Shown here: piece after piece, positions 25,072 through 33,312 of the stretch
Position numbering within the stretch: position 1 is the first letter of the stretch
How the letters are laid out: every line of letters begins with the position of its first letter
Source of the DNA: Moraxellaceae bacterium
Lineage (GTDB): Bacteria; Pseudomonadota; Gammaproteobacteria; Burkholderiales; Rhodocyclaceae
Assembly (NCBI GenBank): GCA_031119205.1
Contig: JAVHYF010000015.1
Span: 1 to 64,000, forward strand
Length of the DNA: 64,000 nt
Reading direction: 5' to 3'
Program-made: the position numbers and the translations under genes
Notes under the pieces: model-generated
Seen by the model: the letters and a program-made list of their open reading frames with translations, nothing else
The model's database searches: none
Told to the model about the DNA's origin: nothing

Positions 25072-25121
25072 TGGTCGGGGCGGCGGGATTCGAACTCGCG
25101 ACCCCTTGCACCCCATACAAG
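25072..25121 (-). other. Prophage attachment site: 3' part of tRNA-Pro(GGG)
   Basis: On the minus strand it contains a complete anticodon arm (stem CTTGT/GCAAG around loop ATGGGGT, anticodon GGG), a T-arm with TTCGAAT loop, the 3' acceptor strand CGCCCCG, discriminator A and CCA. The D-arm and 5' acceptor strand are missing; the sequence beyond 25121 no longer matches a tRNA. This is the duplicated tRNA 3' end left on the chromosomal side when a phage integrates into a tRNA gene. The intact gene is expected at the far end of the element, beyond 64,000. Confidence 0.8.
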
Positions 25122-25170
25122 GTCAGCAGGATAGCACAAAGCCGCCAAATATCTAGGGTTTCGGCTGATG

Positions 25171-25248
25171 AGCGGCTAACTTCAACAGGTCGCCCGCCCC
25201 TCGCTAACACCTTGATTTACCTACACCGCAAAACGAGTATTAGCCGCT
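25171..25248. repeat. 9-bp inverted repeat inside the attachment region
   Basis: AGCGGCTAA (25171-25179) and its complement TTAGCCGCT (25240-25248) lie 60 bp apart just inside the tRNA-derived core. This is where integrase arm-type or excisionase sites are expected. No function can be assigned without the integrase. The rest of 25122-25315 shows no gene; a GC-rich hairpin (GGGGCG/CGCCCC, about 25297-25312) may terminate the leftward gene that follows. Confidence 0.35.
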
Positions 25249-25315
25249 TGCGGAGCCGATCTTCCTGGTATCAAGCCCGGCTCCGCAGCGGGGCGCGCAC
25301 GCCCCGTCGGTACGT

Positions 25316-26404
25316 TCAATTGGCGGGTTGCCAGTGGTATTCACCTGTACAACCTGCGTGCGCACTGATCTGCACCGTCCCGTTGTAGAAGCTGAGTTGG
25401 CAGGTCGATGGACTGGGAATGGTCCGGTTGTTGTAGACGCCCTTCAGGATCTCGCGAGGCCCTGAAGCCACGTTCTCCCAGCGAAAAACCTTCACCTCCT
25501 GCGCTACCCACGTCCCACCGTTGCAATCGCTGGCAGGAACGTATCGCACGTTCGACATGCGCATGATCACGCCGACATCACCCTCGCTCTCCAAGACAGG
25601 AGCCCTAGTTTCCGACCACTGCGGAATACCACCCGTGGTCATGACCAAGCGATCGTTGGCGCTGCTGGAGCCGGTCGAGGGGATATACCCCCTGTACTCG
25701 ATGTCGTAGCGGCGCCCCGGCGTGAAGGGTACAGGCCCGTTGACGGAGGTGAATCCGCTACCGGGGATCGAAGCGATACCGCATACGTTTCCGTTGCCGG
25801 TGTAGAACATGCCGCCCGACTGCCCCCACAGGATCGGCCATTCGACACAGTTCACCTGGACACCTTCGATTCCGAGTGTGCCGTTGGCGTTCGAGGTGGT
25901 GATGACCCGGTCATCATCATCTCGAGGCGCCGCTGAGAACAAGAACTGGTAGCGCGTATTGGGCTTCAGAGGGCCGTTGGGCTTGATCGTTATGGAATCC
26001 CCGACGATGCCGGCAATCGGCGTCTGGTTGGCGGTGTACGCCGGCCGGCCTGAGAAGTCGGTTACCGTGGCGGTGATCGGGATCGGCACATAGAGCGTGC
26101 CGCCGCCTGCCAGAGGCACCATCTCCCGAAGCTTGGCCGTCTGGTTCGAAGATGGAGAGTCGGTGACGCTGGCCGGGTTGATCTGCTTGCTGAAGCGCAT
26201 TCGCACAACCGGGTTTTGCAGGTCATAGATCACCGTCGTATTCGCGGCTGGCACTTTCGCCACCGGCACCATATCGACGTAGGGCGTAGCAGGGTTGCCG
26301 TTGGGACATTGCTGTACAGCGCCCTTGGCATAGCCAACAAACAGCAAGCAGCCGGTCAGTGCAGCAGCAGCGGCTCTTACGGCCCTTCTGGTCATCGCGT
26401 CCAT
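25316..26404 (-). CDS. Secreted protein with bacterial Ig-like (Big_5/SbsA-type) domain
   Basis: 362 residues, preceded by a strong aggagg site and starting with a signal peptide (MDAMTRRAVRAAAAALTGCLLFVGYAKGA). About residues 40-165 read as a bacterial Ig-like domain (VVRMRFSKQINPASV, then ITIKPNGPLKPNTRYQFLF). The C-terminal half has paired cysteines and no family I recognise. It is transcribed toward the attachment site, outside the core phage genes, so it is probably cargo (a moron) altering the host surface or secreted proteome. No phage-structural counterpart is known to me. Confidence 0.6.
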   Translation of the reverse strand: MDAMTRRAVRAAAAALTGCLLFVGYAKGAVQQCPNGNPATPYVDMVPVAKVPAANTTVIYDLQNPVVRMRFSKQINPASVTDSPSSNQTAKLREMVPLAGGGTLYVPIPITATVTDFSGRPAYTANQTPIAGIVGDSITIKPNGPLKPNTRYQFLFSAAPRDDDDRVITTSNANGTLGIEGVQVNCVEWPILWGQSGGMFYTGNGNVCGIASIPGSGFTSVNGPVPFTPGRRYDIEYRGYIPSTGSSSANDRLVMTTGGIPQWSETRAPVLESEGDVGVIMRMSNVRYVPASDCNGGTWVAQEVKVFRWENVASGPREILKGVYNNRTIPSPSTCQLSFYNGTVQISAHAGCTGEYHWQPAN

Positions 26405-26678
26405 TCAAGTGTCCTCCTTGGTTGAAAAGCAGAGACACCCTCCTAGGGCGCGATGACGCCCGCTTGTCGCCACCGACCAAGCACCAAGCGCCGCCGCTGA
26501 ACGGTGACAGCGATCATGAATTTCACGCTTCGCGCAGGACGAGGTCTGAAATTGACGATTGCCCAGCCCCACCGCCCCCAGATCTGCCCAACGACGCACA
26601 CCGTTGCCCTACACACGGACGTGCCCCTTAGGCATGCAATCGCGAATAGCTCGCAAGTCGGAGGGGGCGTCGGAAAAG

Positions 26679-26953
26679 GGTAACAATGGTCACACCCCTT
26701 CAAATATCCCCGGAAACCTTTGCACGCCAAGGCTTTGCGGGAAATGGCGAAAAGGTAACAACTCGGTCACAAGAGGTAACAATGTGACGGTCACAAAAAG
26801 TCACTACAACAAGACATTCATTCAATACAAATCAATCACTTAGAAATACCGTTACCTTTCTGTGACCTCCTGTTACCCATCAAAGGTCACAGACTTTTCG
26901 TAGTTCATTCAAAGGCTTGCAGCCGGAATACAGTGCAGATCGCGCCTGTTACC
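26679..26953. repeat. Iteron-like cluster of GGTAAC / GGTCAC motifs
   Basis: Within an 820-bp gene-free gap (26405-27224). GGTAAC occurs at 26679, 26754 and 26775 in one orientation and as GTTACC at 26851, 26872 and 26948. GGTCAC or its complement occurs at 26688, 26765, 26789, 26862 and 26885. In three cases the two hexamers are paired as GGTAACAA-N(3-8)-GGTCAC. The middle, about 26800-26850, is notably AT-rich. Such spacing is typical of replication-origin iterons or of a multi-site regulator or packaging-protein binding region; which one cannot be told from sequence alone. Confidence 0.55.
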
Positions 26954-27151
26954 TTTTTCCGACGCGCAACCTGAAAAGTGGTGTGCAAGAGCGTGGCTGG
27001 CTGCTACCAAGGGGCGCTCACATCCGCTGCAAGTGCAGACCGCATGGATCTGCAAGGTTTGCCTCTATGGCTTGCCGCCCCGCAGGACCGCACTGGGCGG
27101 CGTTCTCGCCAGGAGTTGCAGGTGCACGATTTCCCGCGCGTGAAGCGGGCG

Positions 27152-27170
27152 GGCGTGGCGGGGGGACGAC
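27152..27170. other. Candidate cos (cohesive end) site
   Basis: The first 12 bases, GGCGTGGCGGGG, equal the start of the 19-nt cohesive end I recall for the P2 relative 186 and differ from the P2/P4 version at one base; the last seven do not match. A perfect hairpin (CCGCGC-GCCA-GCGCGG, 27170-27185) borders it. The location, left of the leftward Q gene, is where P2-like phages have cos, though about 2.3 kb of cargo separates them here. GC-rich chance identity is possible. Confidence 0.4.
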
Positions 27171-27224
27171 CGCGCGCCAGCGCGGTGTAGGCTGTGCCGT
27201 CGACAACTTGCGATGCGATAGGCG

Positions 27225-27575
27225 ATGCATAACGTCAAGAGACCAACCATAAAAGCCACCAATCGAGCCTATGTTCGGCTTTTCAAGCGTTTCGGAACCC
27301 TGGAGGCATGGGCCCATTTCCTCGAACGGTACGAGGTTCGGATCATTGACCATGGTCTTCGAAAGAACGGGGATTGCGGCGTCCGTGTCCACGACCGCGC
27401 GACGGGTCAAGTGGCAATGGATCTGCCGGTTCCCACTGCGGTTCTGTACCACTACTGGATAGAACCACCGCAGCAGATATGGACCGAGGAGTTTTGGACT
27501 ACGACCCATATCCGCAAGCGCATCTTCAGGAACAGTGACGCAACGGCTTGCTCCGACGAGACCATTCCTCGTTGA
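27225..27575 (+). CDS. Hypothetical protein, left-arm cargo
   Basis: 116 residues, unrecognised, starting MHNVKRPTIKATNRAYVRLFKRFGTLEAW. It is rich in aromatic and charged residues with no signal peptide or membrane segment. Codon use is less GC-biased at third positions than the head and tail genes, as expected of cargo DNA. There is no convincing ribosome binding site. Competing frames overlap it, so the call is tentative. Confidence 0.35.
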   Translation: MHNVKRPTIKATNRAYVRLFKRFGTLEAWAHFLERYEVRIIDHGLRKNGDCGVRVHDRATGQVAMDLPVPTAVLYHYWIEPPQQIWTEEFWTTTHIRKRIFRNSDATACSDETIPR

Positions 27576-27729
27576 GCGAGGGCGCCCCCCGAGAAATTCC
27601 GAAATGGCGCACGCATGTGCCCAGCCCTTGACGCACGACAGGTGCCTGGTGGATAGTTGCCGTACGGTGCTGAACACACCTCCTGTAGCGGCCAACCACC
27701 CGCGCCCGAAAGTCGTGGTTTTTTTACGT

Positions 27730-27860
27730 CCATAGGTTTCCCTATGGCCGGGTAGCGCGCAGCGATACAAGACCCGCAAGGGGAAAGCTGCGGGCCGTCT
27801 ACAGGCGGTGTTCAAGTACCTGGCCGCCCCGCTGAACACGGGGCGAATCTGAACGAACCT
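27730..27860 (+). ncRNA. Candidate structured RNA leader upstream of the 27874 gene
   Basis: The 298-bp gap before the next gene holds several perfect stems in order: CCATAGG-TTTC-CCTATGG (27730-27747), CCCGCA...TGCGGG, and CCCCG-CTGAACA-CGGGG. They are followed by a strong aggagg site and ATG at 27874. This compact series resembles leaders of phage and conjugative-element genes, such as the radC RNA motif class. I cannot confirm a specific family, and a cis-regulatory role is inferred from position. Confidence 0.4.
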
Positions 27861-27873
27861 GTAGGAGGCCGCC

Positions 27874-28164
27874 ATGGCTGCTCAATCGTCCCGCCGCACC
27901 CCGAAGTCCCCCTCCCCCACCGCACCCGTCCTGCAGTTGCTGCAGTTCCCCGCGCCGCCTGCGAACGCCTCCGCACGGCACGTCGCCGAAGTGTTGGCCG
28001 ACCACCGGGAGCAAGCCCTGCGGGGCGACAAGGAAGGCGCGATCGTCATCACCATCGACAAGGACGGTCACTGGAGCGCGACAGTGGCGGGATCGTTGAT
28101 CGGGCAGAAGCAGCGGCTGTGCTCCATCGCCGGCGGGCTGCTCGGCAACTTCTCGGGGATGTAG
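27874..28164 (+). CDS. Small hypothetical protein downstream of the structured leader
   Basis: 96 residues with an ideal Shine-Dalgarno (aggagg). A proline/serine-rich N-terminus is followed by a compact alpha/beta segment (VAEVLADHREQALRGDKEGAIVITIDKDGHWSATVAGSLIGQKQRLCSIAGGLLG). No family is assigned, but the organisation is that of a real small phage protein. It lies 5 bp upstream of the BRO-type gene and is likely co-transcribed. Confidence 0.6.
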   Translation: MAAQSSRRTPKSPSPTAPVLQLLQFPAPPANASARHVAEVLADHREQALRGDKEGAIVITIDKDGHWSATVAGSLIGQKQRLCSIAGGLLGNFSGM

Positions 28165-28169
28165 CCGCC

Positions 28170-28967
28170 ATGAGCAACGCACCGACCGTGTTTGCCTTCG
28201 ACTCGCATGCGGTGCGAGTTCTGGAGGGGGAAGATCGAGAGCCTTGGTTCGTGGCCGCCGACGTACTGAGCATTCTGACGCTGGATCGCAAGGCGCTTGA
28301 ACGCCTCGATGACGATGAAAAGGGTGTGAATTCAATTCACACCCCTGGTGGCACGCAAGAGATGACCGTAGTTAGTGAGCCCGGCCTCTACAGCCTCGTC
28401 CTGGGCAGCCGCAAACCGGAGGCAAAGCGCTTTCGGCGTTGGGTCACCCACGAGGTCCTCCCTGCCATCCGCAAAACAGGTGGATACGGACAGCCTCCCA
28501 ACGTCAGCCAGCAACTCGCAGCCCACGGCGTACGCATTCGCTTGATCCGGGAGTTGAACCGGGAGCGCAATCCGGTCATCCGCCAAGCGCTGGACGACCA
28601 GCTGGAACACGTGTCTGCCCTGATCGGCATCCCTGCCCCTGCTCGCGGCAGCATCGGCTCCGATGCACCACCGGAACCGCTCATCGTTACCGAAATATGG
28701 GCCGCGCTGCGGCAACTCACCGCCAAGGGCGTTGCCTTCAACCACTCGACGCGCTCCGACTTACTCGCGATCAACATTCCCGAGCTGGTTCGTCTGTGCC
28801 GCTCCCATGGCATCCCCCTGCCCGGGGCGCCCGATCTGCGCCGGCACCTGCGGATGAGCGTCGAACCACGCTTTTCCAGGAGGACTGTGAGATCAGCGAT
28901 CCGGTCGGGGACGGTGAAGTGCTGGGTATTCAATACAGAAAGTGCGACAACACCTGAACCCACCTAG
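28170..28967 (+). CDS. BRO-N domain antirepressor-like protein
   Basis: 265 residues. The first ~105 form a clear BRO-N domain (VRVLEGEDREPWFVAADVLSIL, LERLDDDEKGV, GGTQEMTVVSEPGLYSLVLGSRKPEAKRFRRWVTHEVLPAIRKTGGY). This DNA-binding module is typical of phage antirepressors. The C-terminal part has a charged helical region (LIRELNRERNPVIRQALDDQLEHV) and no recognised domain. It probably modulates repressor activity or phage gene expression; the ATG at 28170 matches the normal domain start. Confidence 0.82.
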   Translation: MSNAPTVFAFDSHAVRVLEGEDREPWFVAADVLSILTLDRKALERLDDDEKGVNSIHTPGGTQEMTVVSEPGLYSLVLGSRKPEAKRFRRWVTHEVLPAIRKTGGYGQPPNVSQQLAAHGVRIRLIRELNRERNPVIRQALDDQLEHVSALIGIPAPARGSIGSDAPPEPLIVTEIWAALRQLTAKGVAFNHSTRSDLLAINIPELVRLCRSHGIPLPGAPDLRRHLRMSVEPRFSRRTVRSAIRSGTVKCWVFNTESATTPEPT

Positions 28968-29101
28968 TCTTCACGTCACCCCCGCCCTTTTGTCTGTGTG
29001 CTGGTGGGATAGCGTTGAGAAATTGGTCACATGCCAACGCCATCAACAGACATCACACTCTCTGTGATGCAGAAAGCATCAATCCAAAAGGGAGGAAAAT
29101 T

Positions 29102-29335
29102 GTGGCTCAATACAAGTACGCTCAGTATCTACAACAGTCCGACAATGCGGCATATGACGCCATCTACAATCCGGGCGACACGTGCGCAAACAGCGGAATT
29201 TATCGATGTGAGGGCTGTGGAGACGAGATTGCATCAAACAAGGGCAATCCATTCCCACCTCAAAACCACCACCAGCACGCGGTTGCGCAAGGCAAGATTC
29301 GGTGGAAGCTCGTTGTTTTCGCCCAACAGAAATAA
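29102..29335 (+). CDS. Small zinc-ribbon-like protein (copy 1)
   Basis: 77 residues from a GTG start preceded by ggagga. The pattern is an N-terminal KYAQYLQQSDNAAYD segment, a glycine/proline turn, then GIYRCEGCGDEIAS with a CxxC pair, FPPQNHHQHA with a histidine cluster, and a hydrophobic end. The Cys and His pairs suggest one zinc site. It is a paralogue of the 57135-57371 protein at the other side of the late genes. The family is widespread in phages and bacteria, sometimes labelled protein L, with no known activity. Confidence 0.7.
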   Translation: MAQYKYAQYLQQSDNAAYDAIYNPGDTCANSGIYRCEGCGDEIASNKGNPFPPQNHHQHAVAQGKIRWKLVVFAQQK

Positions 29336-29436
29336 AGGCAAGGGGAGAACTCAATTGAAAGTGGTGCTGGATTACCTGCCGAAGGGGTAAGAAAGTAGGC
29401 AAGGAAATGCACTGCTATCTCTGCCGGCACGTCAGT

Positions 29437-29461
29437 ACTTCGCGCGCAACACGCGCGAAGT
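29437..29461. terminator. Stem-loop after the portal gene
   Basis: A perfect 10-bp inverted repeat (ACTTCGCGCG at 29437-29446, complement at 29452-29461) with a 5-nt loop lies 14 bp past the end of the leftward Q gene. There is no T run, so it may be a Rho-assisted terminator or an mRNA 3' stabiliser. Confidence 0.55.
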
Positions 29462-29474
29462 GCGTCGGGCGAGC

Positions 29475-30506
29475 CTATGTTGTGGTCAGCATGTAATCGT
29501 TGAAGCGGACGATCTCTTCGCCCGCCCAGGTGTTCACCGAGCGCATGCGCGCCTGCAGCGGCTTGATCTCGTTGGTCGCAAAGACCGCAGCCGCTTTCTC
29601 CACATCCCCGAAGCCGCCGGTGTTGTTCGGCACGATGCCCATGAGCTGCGGGGGCACTCGGTGTGCGGCGAGCTGGTCATCACGCGTCACGGCTTTGATG
29701 TTGAGGAAGTCGTCCTTCGCAGCCACCTCGCTGACCGGGATGAGCTGCACGCCGTCCTTCTTGCCGCCCGGTGCGTACAGGAACAGGTTGCGGAAGTTGC
29801 CCGGCCCCTTCGCCTGCTTGAAGGCCTCCTTCAGGTTGTCGACGTCCTCTTGCTTCTGCGCCGCGTCGGTCATGTAGAAGATGAAGCCGGCGTGCGAGCC
29901 GTTCTTGTAGTAGCGGCGGCGGAACAGCGTGGCGGACTCGTTGAGGAACACCGCCTGCAGCGCCGAGAGGTACTCCGGCAGGCCGTACACCTCCTGATCG
30001 AGATCCGTCTCCTTGATGTGGAAGACATCGCCTGTCGCGAATTCGTGGTCGGGCTTGCCGGCCGACAGGAACCAGAAGGCACCGGGGTCGATGCCCACAC
30101 GCATGTACTTGGCCAGCGGCGCTTCGTAGGCAATGGTGGTGCCCAGCACCGAACGCTTGCGCTCGAGGTAGGCGTTACCCAGCGCCATGAAGTCCAGCGC
30201 CATGCGCGAGAACTGCTCCAGCGAGAGACGCGGGTGCGGAATGAAGGTGGACATCAGCACGTTGCGCTTGAGCAGCAGCGCGCTGCTGTGATGCACCGCG
30301 GCCCGGAACGCCTTCGTCAGCCCTGGCAGCGAAATCGGCGGCGCGTAGTACTTGCCGATGACCGGGCTCTCCAGGTAGTCGAAGATCTCGCGCCGGTCGA
30401 GTACGGGCTCCGGGTCACCGAAGGCGAAGTCCATGGTGGTCGCCTGGACCGGTGCGGTGGTGGCCTGCACGGTGGTGCGCTGACGGTTGCGATTGCGGTG
30501 CTTCAT
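29475..30506 (-). CDS. Portal protein (P2 gpQ family)
   Basis: 343-residue portal, the dodecameric ring through which DNA enters the capsid. The family pattern is present (DYLESPVIGKYYAPPISLPGLTKAFRAAVHHSSAL, LMSTFIPHPRLSLEQFSRMALDFMALGNAYLE, GNFRNLFLYAPGGKKDGVQLIPVSEVAAKDDF, PPQLMGIVPNNTGGFGDVEKA). The start ATG overlaps the terminase stop (TGATG), so translation is coupled. Leftward transcription from the P promoter matches P2. Confidence 0.95.
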   Translation of the reverse strand: MKHRNRNRQRTTVQATTAPVQATTMDFAFGDPEPVLDRREIFDYLESPVIGKYYAPPISLPGLTKAFRAAVHHSSALLLKRNVLMSTFIPHPRLSLEQFSRMALDFMALGNAYLERKRSVLGTTIAYEAPLAKYMRVGIDPGAFWFLSAGKPDHEFATGDVFHIKETDLDQEVYGLPEYLSALQAVFLNESATLFRRRYYKNGSHAGFIFYMTDAAQKQEDVDNLKEAFKQAKGPGNFRNLFLYAPGGKKDGVQLIPVSEVAAKDDFLNIKAVTRDDQLAAHRVPPQLMGIVPNNTGGFGDVEKAAAVFATNEIKPLQARMRSVNTWAGEEIVRFNDYMLTTT

Positions 30507-32275
30507 CAGAAAATCTCCATGGAACTGGTGTTGGTCGCGGTGCCGCCTTCCAGCGGTTCGCGGATCAATGCGTGCATGCAGGCCCACGCCAGATCGGCGT
30601 GACTGGTCTCCTCCGAGCGGCCGGCCTCGAAAGTCATCTGCCGGCCACTGGCGGTGGTGGTCTTCTTGATGGACATGAAGGACGCGGCCAGATCGGTCCA
30701 ACCGGCGTCGAACTCCAGGCGGCCGGCGTTGATGACGGCCAGCGCCTTCATCACCAGGCGGACCTTCATCTCCACCGAGTAGTTGATGCTCATCACGCCG
30801 GGGTAGAACTTCTGCACCAGCTCGAAGACCCCCGAGCCCATGCCGGTGGTGTCGATGCCGATATGGCCGACGTTGTAGACGGTGGTGAGGATGCGGATCC
30901 GCTCGGCCTGTTCCTCGAAGTTCATGCCACTGAACTGGATGCGATCGAGCACGCGGAACTTGCCGCCCGGCACGGCCGGTGGCGCCAGCACGATGAGGCC
31001 GGCCGAGTCGCCCGAGCGCGCCGGGTCGTAGCCGATCCACACCTCGCGATTGCCGAAGGGCCGCGCGTGGAAGGGCCGGAAGTCGTCCCATACATCCCAG
31101 GCATCGACCATGCACCGTTGCAGCACCGAGAGAGGGAACACCGACTGACCGTCGTCGATGAACTGGCACATGAAGAGCTGCAGGAACTCCTCGGGCGAGT
31201 ACTCCAGGCGGAGCTGTTCGACGTCGAAGAGATCGCAGCCGCCGGCCAGGGCATCGAGGATGGTGACGATCTGCCGCCACTGGCCGTCCTCGCAGTGACG
31301 CCCTGCCCGCAGCGCTTCGTGACTGACGTCCAGCTTGATGTGGTCGGCCTTCGGCCGGCCGCGGTTGAACAGGCTGCCGGTCCAGAACGGCACGGCCTCG
31401 TGCGTGAGTGATGAGGGGGTCGAGAAGTAGGTCTGTCGCCAGCGCTTCTGCGAGGCCATGCCGCTGGCGACCTTGCGCAGCTCCTGAAACTTGGGGATCC
31501 AGAAGTACTCGTCGACGTAGAGATTGCCGTGGTAGCTCTGCGCGGTGCGGCTGTTGGTGCCAAGGAAGATCAGCTCGGCCGCGTTGGGCAGGATGATCTT
31601 CTCGCCGCGCAGCTCGACGTCGGCGGCACTGCGCGCGAAGTCCTGGATGTAGCTCTTGAACTGGTGCGCCTGCGCCTTGCTGGCGGACAGGAAGATCTGG
31701 TTGCGGCCGGTGTCGATCGCATCCACCAGCGCTTCGCGGGCGAAGTAGTAGGTGGCGCCGATCTGGCGCGACTTGAGCAGGTTGCGGATGCGCTCCACCA
31801 GCCCGGCGCGATACCAGTGCTTCTGGTAGCCGAAGAGTTCGTCGAGGAAGGCCTCGCGCAGGCGGTCGGCCTGCTCCTCGCTGATGGCGTTCTTCTCGGG
31901 GGCCTTGCGCGGACCCTTGTTGCGGTTCGCCACCTTGGGGTTCAGGTCGGCTTCGTTGTCACCTGGTGCGGCGAACTTCTTGACCCGCGCGGTGCGCTCG
32001 AGCTGCCGGCCGAGGAGATCTATCTCCTTGTAGTCGCGCCCTTCCTTCTCCTCCTTCGCCACGAGCTGCATGAGGCGCGCTTCGACGACGGCTTCGACAC
32101 GCTCCACCGGCTGCGTCTCGTCCCACTTGTCGCGGCGCTTCCAGCTGTGTAGCGTGGCCGGCTTCTGGCTCAGCTCCTCGGCGATGCGCGCAATGCGCCA
32201 GCCCCGCCAGTACAGCAGGCAGGCCTGTCTCCTCGGGTCTTCGTGCGTGGCACTCGCGGTCGTCGCAGGGTACAT
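30506..32275 (-). CDS. Terminase ATPase subunit (P2 gpP family)
   Basis: 589-residue large terminase that powers DNA packaging. An N-terminal small HTH-like region (LYWRGWRIARIAEELSQKPATLHSWKRRDKWD) precedes the ATPase domain (KSRQIGATYYFAREALVDAIDTG as the Walker A region, NSRTAQSYHGNLYVDEYFWI with the acidic Walker B) and a C-terminal nuclease-like domain (WIGYDPARSGDSAGLIV). The ATG at 32275 sits exactly where the conserved late-promoter element predicts transcription to start, implying a leaderless message. Confidence 0.95.
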   Translation of the reverse strand: MYPATTASATHEDPRRQACLLYWRGWRIARIAEELSQKPATLHSWKRRDKWDETQPVERVEAVVEARLMQLVAKEEKEGRDYKEIDLLGRQLERTARVKKFAAPGDNEADLNPKVANRNKGPRKAPEKNAISEEQADRLREAFLDELFGYQKHWYRAGLVERIRNLLKSRQIGATYYFAREALVDAIDTGRNQIFLSASKAQAHQFKSYIQDFARSAADVELRGEKIILPNAAELIFLGTNSRTAQSYHGNLYVDEYFWIPKFQELRKVASGMASQKRWRQTYFSTPSSLTHEAVPFWTGSLFNRGRPKADHIKLDVSHEALRAGRHCEDGQWRQIVTILDALAGGCDLFDVEQLRLEYSPEEFLQLFMCQFIDDGQSVFPLSVLQRCMVDAWDVWDDFRPFHARPFGNREVWIGYDPARSGDSAGLIVLAPPAVPGGKFRVLDRIQFSGMNFEEQAERIRILTTVYNVGHIGIDTTGMGSGVFELVQKFYPGVMSINYSVEMKVRLVMKALAVINAGRLEFDAGWTDLAASFMSIKKTTTASGRQMTFEAGRSEETSHADLAWACMHALIREPLEGGTATNTSSMEIF

Positions 32276-32388
32276 GCCGCCAGCTTGCCGCCCCGCGCGC
32301 GCGTACCGCCCGCCCGCATGTTGTACGCCATCGGCATCACAACATCAGCGCGTTGTCGCTCTTCCGCTCAGTGCCGAACATGGCGATG
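32275..32388. promoter_or_regulatory. Divergent late promoters P(P) and P(O) sharing one Ogr-type dyad
   Basis: The dyad GTTGTAC-N10-TCACAAC spans 32320-32343. To the left, the hexamer CAAGCT (32287 to 32282, minus strand) lies at the same offset as in the V and zinc-finger promoters and puts +1 on the A of the P start codon (32275). To the right, GAACAT (32376-32381) at the same offset puts +1 near 32388, 34 nt before the O start. Known: the P2 Ogr protein binds a TGT/ACA dyad about 55 bp upstream of late starts. Confidence 0.75.
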
Positions 32389-32421
32389 TACTCACCCGAG
32401 ACATCGCACAGGGGCCAGCAC

Positions 32422-33252
32422 ATGAGCAAGAAGTTCAAACGCGTCAGCAAGTTTTTCCGCATCGGCGTCGAAGGCGCCACCACCGACGGCCGCATGATCG
32501 AGCGTAGCTGGCTGGAACAGATGGCTGCGGCCTACAGCCCCAGCACCTACGGCGCGCGCATCAACCTCGAGCATTTCAAGGGCATCGACCCGAACGGCCT
32601 GTTCAAGGCCTACGGCGACGTCATCGCCCTGAAAACCGAAGAGATCGAGATCGGCGGCAAGAAGAAGCTGGCGCTGCTGGCTCAGGTCAAGCCCACCGAC
32701 GAACTGATCGCGCTGAACGAGAAGGCGCAAAAGGTCTACACGTCGATGGAAGTGCAGCCGGACTTCGCCAAGACCGGCAAGGCCTATCTGGTCGGCCTCG
32801 CCGTCACCGACAGCCCGGCCAGCCTCGGCACCGAGATGCTGGAGTTCTCCGCGAAGAACGGCGCACTCAAGAGCCGCAAGTTGCATGCGGACAACCTCTT
32901 CAGTGCCGCGGAAGAAGTGGTGTTCGAGTTCGAAGAGATCGAGGAGGAGCCCGGCCTGCTGGACAAGGTCAAGGCGCTCTTCAGCAAGCGCGCCGAGACC
33001 GACGAGGCCCGCTTCGGCGATGTGTATGCCGCCGTCGAAGAGATCGCGCAGCACCAGGCCGATCTCGCCGACAAGGTGGCGACCATCGGCACGCCCAGCG
33101 CATTGCCTTCGGCCTTCACCGAACTCAAGGCAGCGCACGACAAGCTGACCGCCGACTTCGCGGCACTGGTCGCCAAGCTCAACGCCACCCCTGACGGCAA
33201 GCAGCGCCCGGTCGCCACCGGTGGCAACGGCGACGCCCGCACCGACTGCTGA
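32422..33252 (+). CDS. Capsid scaffold and maturation protease (P2 gpO family)
   Basis: 276 residues combining an N-terminal serine protease with a C-terminal scaffold. The catalytic triad aligns with P2 gpO: Asp22 (TTDGRMI), His51 (INLEHF) and Ser108 (VYTSMEVQP), equal to P2 Asp19, His48 and Ser107. The C-terminus is coiled-coil-like and ends TGGNGDARTDC, very close to the P2 end. It cleaves itself, the capsid and the portal during head maturation. Confidence 0.95.
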   Translation: MSKKFKRVSKFFRIGVEGATTDGRMIERSWLEQMAAAYSPSTYGARINLEHFKGIDPNGLFKAYGDVIALKTEEIEIGGKKKLALLAQVKPTDELIALNEKAQKVYTSMEVQPDFAKTGKAYLVGLAVTDSPASLGTEMLEFSAKNGALKSRKLHADNLFSAAEEVVFEFEEIEEEPGLLDKVKALFSKRAETDEARFGDVYAAVEEIAQHQADLADKVATIGTPSALPSAFTELKAAHDKLTADFAALVAKLNATPDGKQRPVATGGNGDARTDC

Positions 33253-33312
33253 CCCCCGCACATCCCCGACACGCAACCCGACAGCCGACAACGTCTTCAC
33301 TTCGGAGCCACC

